Assembly (NCBI GenBank): GCA_012295275.1
Contig: CM022679.1
Span: 18,910,842-18,974,841 of the forward strand
From: Chrysomallon squamiferum
Lineage: Eukaryota > Mollusca > Gastropoda > Neomphalida > Peltospiridae
Direction of reading: 5' to 3'
Length of the DNA stretch: 64,000 nt
Shown here: positions 54,545 to 64,000 of the stretch, in pieces
Numbering within the stretch: position 1 is the first letter of the stretch
Layout: each line of letters begins with the position of its first letter
Notes under the pieces: generated by a model
The model's input: the letters and a program-made list of their open reading frames with translations, nothing else
Database searches by the model: none
Told to the model about the DNA's origin: nothing
Program-made: the position numbers and the translations under genes

Positions 54545-55644
54545 TTTGTTTATGGAAGAGCATTAATTGTGAATACATATATGCATAAAAAATATTTTTA
54601 ATTATGCATGTGATCAAAATATACACTGAAGACAGACTAAATAAAATGCTGCTTGAATATTTTTATGTGTTTATAATGAAAATACCGAAAACAGTAATAC
54701 TGATTACAAAATAATATGCATCATGCAAAACTATCCAGATACGTCATCGATAACGTAACGATTTAAAATGCAATGTGTAGACGTTTAAAAAGCAGAAAAT
54801 ACAGACAATACGTTGAAACAGATGTTCCTAACAGTATATACAAGCGAATACAAATAATGAAAAGTTTCCACTCCAAGTAATAACTATACAATAAAAATTT
54901 CCATTGGTCGACTTCCAGTGTGAAATGTTTTGTTCATAAGCTTTGAATCATTAGACGAAACAGATATATGATATTTAAAAAATTATTTCATGCAGAAAAT
55001 TTGTACTTATACCTTATACCTTGACAGTGTATAAATTACTTAACAAATGCTTCCACCCCCGCATCCCCGAAATACATACACACAGAGAAAGAGCGAGAGA
55101 GATTCAACCACCAGTCCATCCATCTATATAACACATCTGAATAACATCTCTGTTATTTTAATTTGGTTCAGAAATGCTAGACAATGATATCTTCTTTTTT
55201 ATTATTATTATTTTTTTTTTTATTCAGCAAAATCGTAACATGAAAACACTGTAGCCAGTGAAGCCAGCGCGACATTATTTTTGTGAAATATTCAAAATCT
55301 TCATTTAAAGGTGAATAAAACCAACAAAAAACCCTCCAAAAACCAAAGACAAAAAAAAAAAAAAAAAAAAACCCAAAACAAACAACAACAAAAAACCCAA
55401 AACAACAACAACCTGAAAATAAATCCATAAAAAATAATTGAAGAAAGGAAAAAGAATTACAGAAAAAAGTAATTGGATGTTCGAATCGCTGTATAATTAG
55501 TTTTCTAAAAATCTGTAATGGTAAACAATCTACAGGTAAACACAAGCTAGTATACTAGTATACCAACAAAGACACGTATATATGGTTAAAGACATTTACA
55601 CAAAGGTTCATAAATGTATAAAAGTAGATATACATACAGATTAC

Positions 55645-55737
55645 ATATATGTATATGTATATGTATGTATGTATGTGTGCGTGCATGTGTATGTGTGTAT
55701 ACAAACAGATGTATATATATATATATATATATATATA
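55645..55737. repeat. (TATG)n and (TA)n array
   Basis: TATG units, a GTGC stretch and a terminal TA run. Confidence 0.85.
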
Positions 55738-56160
55738 ACAAATGGACCTTTAATACAGACTTACTACACATTGTAAAATAAGTCAACAAAAATTGATTTT
55801 ATAAATGGGAACAAAGACGTATTGTTTTAACAAGATCATTTTTGGAACTGTTTAAGGTGATAATACCGTTTATATAAAACTGTTTGATTTCACCAGATAG
55901 TCCCGCATTCAGAATAAAAAGTCAAATCTATTCCACTGTCATTCTGGAGAACGTTACCCTTTTCAGTAAATATCCTGTAGTTTGTCGCGAAACGATCTGT
56001 TATGTAAAGGCGAGGGAAAAGCCAAAAGTAAAACAGTATTACATCTGCATGTAATTAATTGCCTAATGTATTTCAACTGTAACGCTCTAACTGCAGTTTT
56101 CTCTTGTAATCAGTAAACTATTCAACTTCATGATTAGAAAATTAATTTAGAAAATGAACG

Positions 56161-56198
56161 GAACCACATCAAAGTGAAGAACTGAACCACATCAAAGT
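56161..56198. repeat. 23-base tandem duplication
   Basis: GAACCACATCAAAGT occurs at 56161 and again at 56184. Confidence 0.7.
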
Positions 56199-59100
56199 TA
56201 ACTGCTCGGAAACATATGCTTTCGCAGTGTTACAAAATGATTCGATAAAGTAAATCGTCCGTTTGCACTTTAGCTATGCAAACATATACAGGTCCGGTTC
56301 ATAAAAATATCTGCGCGCGGATAACCACATTTATTCAAAAGTTTTGTTACATCAAAATCAATCAAGATTCCTAAAAGATAATAACAACTTTCATTACAGA
56401 CTTCTGCAAACGTTAATACAATAGGTAATACATTCTTAGGTTATATCTGCTTTAGACACACATATATACAAGCACAGGTGCGCATGAACTTTTCACACAC
56501 ATGTATATAGGTGCATATTTTGTCATCATCATAATTAAATGATTATAAACTGATATACATGCTTTCAAGATATTTTTGTAATATACTGACATTATTAATT
56601 CGCTTAATCAAGTCAACGAAAATTCAATTATGTATTTTAGAAAATCTTCCTTCTTTTTCTTCTCCAGAAAACACGTCTGTTTAAGAGCTTTTCTGTAGTC
56701 CTCGGCATGCCTTCTGTTTGATGTTTGTGTTAGTTCTCATCTCACGCTGTTGTACAACTAGTTTAGTCAGTTGTTATAAACATGATAGTAAGTGGTGTGC
56801 GTGTATGTTTGAAATAAACAGTCTATTTACTTCTTTGAAAGTCTTTATATATATATTTTGTTGCAGTTTACCTTTAATAATAGAAAATCACCATAAAATA
56901 ACCAGAAACACCAGAAAATAAAAGAAAAGAAACAGAAACAGAAATAAATGTACAATTTTAGCAATAAACACTTAGGTTTTATAGCCAGTTCTCAGGATGA
57001 CTGCCTCTCTTTTATAAAAGCTTTCTTTAGCTTCAAATAAACTGATATATTACGAGTCAGATCCATTAGTTAAATAAAGGAGATGTCTTTCTATAGGTAT
57101 ATCTATTTAGATATTTTTAAATTTTATAATGTTCAGGGTTATTTTCTCTTCGTTGTCTATAATGAATTACAACAGAAGAAAATAATTTTTCTGCTTTGTA
57201 TTTCACATTCTTCTGTTTTATTACTATGAGAACAAACCAAAATGTGGTGACTATAACAAATTTAATGCAGCTCAGAAATTATTACGACGCTCCAGCTTTT
57301 TCGCATACCTGTAAGTAAACAAAATAGGGGACAAAGACGAACCCTCCACACAATGTCACACTATTTTGTTTGTGTAATGGCTTATTATACGGCTGTTTGT
57401 CTCCTCACAAGGCAGCGCAAAATATAATTATCGAGAAGACAAATGTAATGTGACAGATGTGCTTTTAAGCTTTGGTAGTCAGGGCGTGTTTCCCACAGAG
57501 CTCATTTTCAGTATTATTCATATCAGAAGTGTCGTTCCTCCATATTCATATAGTATACAAAATAACAAACATCGTTAGCGCGAGGCATTGTTATTTTATA
57601 CAGAACCTTTATATCTACATTCCATCCAGATGTAGCTGGTATTAAAAACACAAATCAAGTTAAACAGTGCTGTGTCCGAATTTCACGCTACCCGCAGTGA
57701 ACTTTTTACTCTGTTTTACTATTTATTTAAACTAACAAATACAAATTTTAATTCTTGACCATTTATTTTCGTCCTTATTAAAGTCTGATGTTTTCTGTTG
57801 TATTTATTTCTCTGATATAACTTATTTCGTGATCCTCTGTTGTTTCATTTCAGATTTGTCACAGAGTTTGTGGTGTCCTTTCCTCTCTGTGGGATGAGAC
57901 TGAAAAAGAGTCCCTCATTATTTGTATATATCACTTAACAGCAGATTTTAAATATTCAGTTCAATGCTAAACAAAACATTTGTTTTTCTTCTAATGTAAC
58001 GTAAACCAGATTTTGTATAATCACGTAAACATTTCGTTTGAGTAATTATTCTAGCTGCGATATGTAACAATTGTATCTACTTGTTTGCTTATCTCAGCTA
58101 ACAAGTACCCCATGACGTTTCCTCGCAGGTCGTCCCTGATAGAATTCAAATTAATAATACTGTTTCAACATACACATTAGATGAAGTGGTTTAACACAAT
58201 TTCTGGTATTTCTAAATATATCACCCCAATTCGTTACGTTCCCAAAACAGTTTGCAATTTTGTGAGTAAAAGAAGGACTGAACGTATTCTATTTATCATT
58301 AAGGGATCGTTATTAATGCATTTTTAACTTGTGTCTTGATACAACTGTGTACGTGTGTGTTACTGTGTGTTTGTGTAAGTATGTTGTGTAAATATAACAG
58401 ACTAAAATGTCGCCTGAGATTAGGTTTCATCGCAAACTTTAGCTTTTCTGAGAAAAGCTGAATGTTTAGAGCTTGTTTCAATAACTTTTTAAAATAGATG
58501 ACGTTAAGCATTTTTGAAGTACATTTAATAAATATTATTTTCCATATTTTTTATATCCATATGAGCATCTTTCTGCATATTAAGGACATAAATAAATAAT
58601 TAGGTAAGAGATAACAGATAATTATGATCTCTTAAGAGTATAGAGCGATGATTAATGATTCAACTGAAATAGTTTATCGCAACAAATATTACTTAATATT
58701 ATAATTAATATATCGTTTTGTACTACATTTACCTCAGTTTGTTTATATTTTTCTGGTCTTCTGTAGTGCTAGTTATCTAAAACTCGAATGCGAAAGATGT
58801 ATCTTTTATTTATCTGTATATATATGCATATATGTGTGCCTCTTTGTATGTATCCATGCATGTATGTATATATATATGTGTGCGCGTATGATTTTATGTA
58901 CGTGTGTGTATTTTTTGTATATATTCCTGTATGATTCTGTGACTGCATTGCTGAAAAATTTCTACAGCTGGTAAATTTCTATTTGATTCGTTTTCGTCCA
59001 TGATAAATGTCAAAAAAATTCAAAAACATATCTCTAGTTTCGCTTTAATTTTCGAGAAAACTCTTCAAATAATATCAATCAATCTATAATCACACGTTCC

Positions 59101-61368
59101 TATCTCTTAGATCTTTTTACCTTATTGTTTCCTAATAGACAGGATTCTCTGAAGTAGAGAAAACATTTATCATCTAATACAATCAGTTCACACGTATCTA
59201 CAAAAGAAATAATGCATCACTTGAAAGCAGAATGTAAATGTTTTTATTGTTACTTTCTTCTTTTATTTTCTGTCCTTATTTCACAAACCAGTTTTGGTTT
59301 TACTTCAGATAAGGCAAGAAATAATTTTCAGAAATATGGTATTAGTAATTTATTAGGTTAATGAGACTACATTTATGACAGAACTCATCCTGAATTCTGG
59401 AATCATTGTCTGAAAAGGAAATAAGCAAAAGAAGCGGATCATTTAACCGACGATGTGTTCAAAGGAAATTAACAAATTTTTATTAATAATACGACATAGG
59501 CAGTCGTGACGATTGCATTTTAAAATAAATATTTCTGATTACGTTGTGCTTTTTACATCATCATCTGAAGAATTAAGAACAAAGGTTATTTTTAATCCAG
59601 TAATGGAGTTTCTTTATGCAGTTCAAAGGTGAGATTTTCGGATCCTTTTACAAAGGTCTTGTTATTTTAAGCTGAGAGATGTTCAAGTGATGCTGACAAG
59701 ATGACAATATCGCTGTCGCCATGTCTGCATTAGGCAACTTTGTGAATGTTTTGAGAAATGTTATCTAGCACCTAATAAGTACTTAGAGATGACGTTTTGA
59801 AGAATACATTTTACGTTAGTGATTTCTCAACAGAATAACTGTCTTAAATGTGTCGTGCCTTGTATTAGTCGTACGCAGGTGATTGTAATTAGCAAACTGT
59901 CTAACCTTATTCCTCAAACAATTATTATGATACTAAATGCCACACCAAACCGCACGAAGTGAAAATTACATAGTTCTAACCATCTCTATTGCACTGTTAA
60001 TATAACAAAACCCTCCTGCTCCCCAATCAAAAATAATTAACACAAAACTAAACAGCAACAAACAAATGATATATATATGCAGAATAAAAAAATAAATAAT
60101 AATAATAATAAAAAAAAGAAGATGAAGAAGAAGAAAAAAATAAAAAGAAGAAGAAGAAAGAACGAAAGACAGAAACAAAGAAACAAAAAGAAAAAGGAAA
60201 ACAAAAATCTATAATTGACAACGTCTCTGTATCGTCTTTCCCAGCATTTAATTAACACTTTTATATCTAGTAGACTAAACTAATCCGCTAATAAAATAAT
60301 AATCAAACGAACAGGCAATGCAATACACACAGCATCACCTTTAGACAGCCAGCGAGTGAGCTGTAAAGAAGTAATTAGTAGTCTTGTTTCTGTTGTTAAA
60401 CCAGACGATTCACATCGTCAAAACAAACAGAAATGTAAAGGCAAAGAGCATACTTCCTGTTAATTGATAACGTACAGCAGCTACAACGTGGTACTGTTAA
60501 AACAGTTGCAAGTGTGAGTATGTTATTACTTACACGTGTCTTGCAAGTAGCATTTAAAGAAAAGCAACATATTTTTGAGTGAATCCTATGTAGCGTATAT
60601 ATGTATGTATGTATGTACGTACGTATATACGTATAATATGTATGTAGTACGTATGTAGTACGTATGCATTATTATTATTATTATTGCTATTATTATCTTT
60701 GGTAAATATATGAAAGCAAGCTGTTAATAAATTTAGTTGTTTGTAGGGATGTGTATGTGACTGAAATTAAATCATGGTGCATGGTTGCTTATACATACTT
60801 TCTCGACGCTATTTTGCGGATACTGTCAGTGTTTCAAGATTTGTTTTCTCAAAGACTGAAATATGGAAAATGCACATAAAAGAACTGTTGGTGATAGTTT
60901 ATAACAGCAGTCAATTATTTTGCTCTCTCAAATATGGACTGTACACGAACTGTGTGTTTAACACTTAAGTGTATGAAAATGTGACAGGAGACGTTAAACA
61001 ACAGTCATTCATTGAGGCGGAAAATTCTGTTTCATTCGTTTTTTCGTTTTCTGAAGCAATATTTTTATTTAAGTAAATTTTCTGGGATTAGTTTCGACAA
61101 AAATCTACAAAAAAGAAAGAAAAAGAAAAAAGAAGTAACAAAAACAAACAAACAAATAAAAAAAACCCACGAAACTAAATCAATAAATATTTCATTGCTA
61201 TTCGTGGTCTAGTTTGGTCTGAATATATGTGAACGGATCCCGTGAGAACATATAACATGAGGCGATTTCAGTTTCAATATTTCTTGTCCTCTACGAATAA
61301 ATTCTAATTGAACTATCAAATTACAAATATTCTACCTAAGTAAGGAAAAGTGAAGACGCTGCTAAGTA

Positions 61369-61371
<3 letters not shown>

Positions 61372-61422
<51 letters not shown>
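61372..61422. repeat. (AAT)n microsatellite
   Basis: The array is perfect. Confidence 0.9.
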
Positions 61423-61425
<3 letters not shown>

Positions 61426-62305
61426 CGGATATCTTTAAGCAAGAAAATGATATCAAAATAAAGGGAGAAACAAATTTAATTAAAAATGATTAAATAAAAA
61501 TAAATGAAAAAGGTCGACCTGGTCTGTTTGATACAATCGCGTGATATCACCGTATGTTTCCATTGTTAACTGAAAGACAACTGGGAAAACGAAAACGAAA
61601 TAGGATTATAAATATATTTCACGACTGTCTGATTAACGTGATCTTATATAACATGAATCGGAAACCAATGTGTCTTCTGCAAACAGGTCTCCACAGTGAT
61701 AAATAATTTTCTTTGGTGCCTGAGATTAATATAGAATTCAAATTCAAATCCGTTAATATCGAGAGGTTTTCAACGTTATTTCTACTTTGTCTCCATGGTT
61801 ACATATATCATGTCTCTTTGGTGATGTCTATTCTTTGATTACATTACGAAATTTATACGATTTAGCTCATGAACAGTTCACATGCTATTCATGATATGAT
61901 TCATACACAGTTCAACAAATACTCGCTTGTTTGTTATGTCAGGTTTTATTAAGTCAACAACTACGATGACGATAATATTAGCTGCAGCAATAGCTAAAAC
62001 AACGATAACGATTATGATGACAATAATATTTAACATTTTTGTTTATATAAACTGATAAATGAAAACTATATTATTATTATTATTTTAAATAGCCAAATCA
62101 AGAAAAAATGTGGAGAGAATCAATAACAGCAACAAAAAAGGAAATATACAAGATATCCCTGAAAAACAGAACCTTCTAGGAAAACCAACAATAAAAATAA
62201 TTTATAACTAAATTCGCGCAAAACATTAATAAACCACATTCCAAAATAATAACAGCAATAAAAAAGACAGACACAAAATAAATAAACAGTGCAGCCTAAA
62301 AATTA

Positions 62306-62308
<3 letters not shown>

Positions 62309-62338
<30 letters not shown>
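62309..62338. repeat. (TA)n microsatellite
   Basis: About 15 TA units. Confidence 0.85.
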
Positions 62339-62343
<5 letters not shown>

Positions 62344-64000
62344 AATTGAAAACATAACCTTTCACCAATTTTTTTTTTAAATGCGCTTTTTCTTTTTTCT
62401 ATTCTATTGTCATCGTCATTTTGAAAAAAAAAAATAGCATAATTATATTGTCGTCTAGGTTTTATTTTAACAATAATAATTGCCATACTTTCAAGACTTT
62501 GCTAAGGCAACTTATACAAGACGTTCTTGATCGACCTCTGTCTGCCTCTTCACTGTGTAAAACAGATTGAGGTTTGCATTAACAGTAATTACAGTTACGT
62601 GTGCGTCGTCTTGGAAAATAACTTCTCAGTACCTGGCTCAGTTGAAACCCAAATCCTTCATTAGTCTTGCAGAACCCGGTATAACAAGAATCTCAGTCCT
62701 ATATTATACTCAGAGAGATCATTTCTTTAAAACAAAAAGAAAAAAAAAAGAAAAAAAGGAACTATCGTTAATTTAGACATTTTTGTTTATGCTATTTCAA
62801 AAAATTATTCACTCCTTACTGAGATAGATAAACCAAATTAATCTGTGTTTATTGCCAGCACTGTAGTCTTCGCTGTTTGGACCAGATGCTGCCATCCATT
62901 AGAGACAATGTTAGGCGATGTTATCTCCACATACATTAAACGTTTCACGCATTAAATGAAGTTTCATCTCCTGTCTTACTGTACTTTAACAACATATCTT
63001 AATTTCTGAGTCGCCGATTGCTCTGCTGAAACTCATATGATCAAATAGTCTGAATTGGAGTTTATATTTATATCTTGTTGCAAAGATTTGATATTTTGTT
63101 ATTTTATTCAGAAGGTTTGTGAAATTTTAAGCTGGTACATTTTATACATAATCATAAATAAAACTATACTTATGGTTGTTGCTTTGACATTTGCTGTTTA
63201 TTTGAATAAAGTTAAAATAAATAAATAATGTTCTGCCATGACAATGTTAATTATTTTCTATGTTAAACAGATTTATTAGTTACTGACGTTAGACAACCCC
63301 ACACACACACACAAACATATAAAACATAATCGTTTAAAATAACGAAACGAATTTATGAAAACTCTGACATGCATAAAACTGAATTTGCTTTTGAATGTGA
63401 TCTTTTCCAAACTGCAATAGCTGTGTTAAGGGCTAATCAAGCGAATGTCGCAAGCGAACAGCCACAGAGAGCCGAGGCTTTTCAAATCCAGATAAAAATC
63501 TTTGACTCTCTTAATTTAAGGCAATCGATCACCAGCATTTATTTTAGTGCAAATTACAATTTTCGGAAACACCTCAGGTTTCCTGCTACAAATCAGAAAA
63601 TAAAGGTTATGGGGATATTTTCACATATATAAACTTTAATATTTAATGGACCACGTAAGAAATTTAGCATATTCTCGTTTGTAGATTTAGAAATCAGAAC
63701 ATTAATTATTTTATTCCAACTTTTTATTTTTTATTCTTTTTATTTTTTTATTTTACAGTTCGACTTTGATGTTTAATCAACTGCGTCAAATATTAACTAA
63801 CTTTTTGGCTGTGATCAATACCGTTGACTCTTTAGACTAAAGAATTTGCCAAAAGTACGGTTAAGCATGAAATTTCCTTGACACGCAGGAAACAACAGGT
63901 AGGATGCATGCTGCTTATCGCATCAGATTACTGGAAAAAACTGACGAAGGTTTAGGGATGTTTTAGAAATGATAGCAAGGCATAAAGCTAATTATACTTT

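Noticed and set aside
63369-63632. Plus-strand 87-codon open frame near the right edge
   Set aside because: Its composition is protein-like, but it shows no motif, no neighbours and no splice context that I can support.

Overview
This is a strongly AT-rich, microsatellite-dense stretch of animal (metazoan) nuclear DNA. Every gene I can support is split by spliceosomal introns and lies on the minus strand. The most likely source is a mollusc. The evidence is a degraded SINE at about 17650-17822 that resembles the V-SINE-type repeats I recall from mollusc genomes, three related pogo/Tigger-like DNA transposon remnants, and the invertebrate character of the genes. The class (cephalopod, gastropod, bivalve) cannot be settled from the sequence.

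Layout, left to right. (1) 313-8795, minus: the first nine coding exons of a calpain-family cysteine protease, cut by the left edge, with an intact Cys/His/Asn triad. (2) 8821-14709: spacer with microsatellites and a CRE/E-box/CRE cluster at 9944-9967. (3) 14710-16787, minus: a complete four-exon bZIP transcription factor (294 aa). (4) 16788-19461: spacer with a truncated Tigger-like copy and the SINE. (5) 19462-21855, minus: a complete five-exon second bZIP factor (243 aa). It is a diverged tandem paralogue of the first: both share an NKPLPxVDFTPKP linker and a 108-nt exon carrying the basic region. (6) 21856-26316: spacer with microsatellites and one arm of an inverted dispersed repeat. (7) 26317-42187, minus: a complete 16-exon NMDA-type ionotropic glutamate receptor subunit, GluN2-like, 1057 aa. 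All exon phases join and the total is divisible by three. (8) 42188-64000: about 22 kb with no recognisable coding exon, holding GA, GT, AAT and TATG arrays and decayed repeats.

The genes need not act together. Calpain is a cytosolic Ca2+-dependent protease and NMDA receptors admit Ca2+, but nothing here links them beyond position. The least familiar items are the tandem bZIP pair with its shared linker, which I cannot assign to a named bZIP class, and the GluN2-like pore, where the usual Asn-Asn (N and N+1 sites) is Gly-Ala. Coordinates come from reading splice junctions by eye and are good to within a base or two. The first calpain exon carries a one-base uncertainty.
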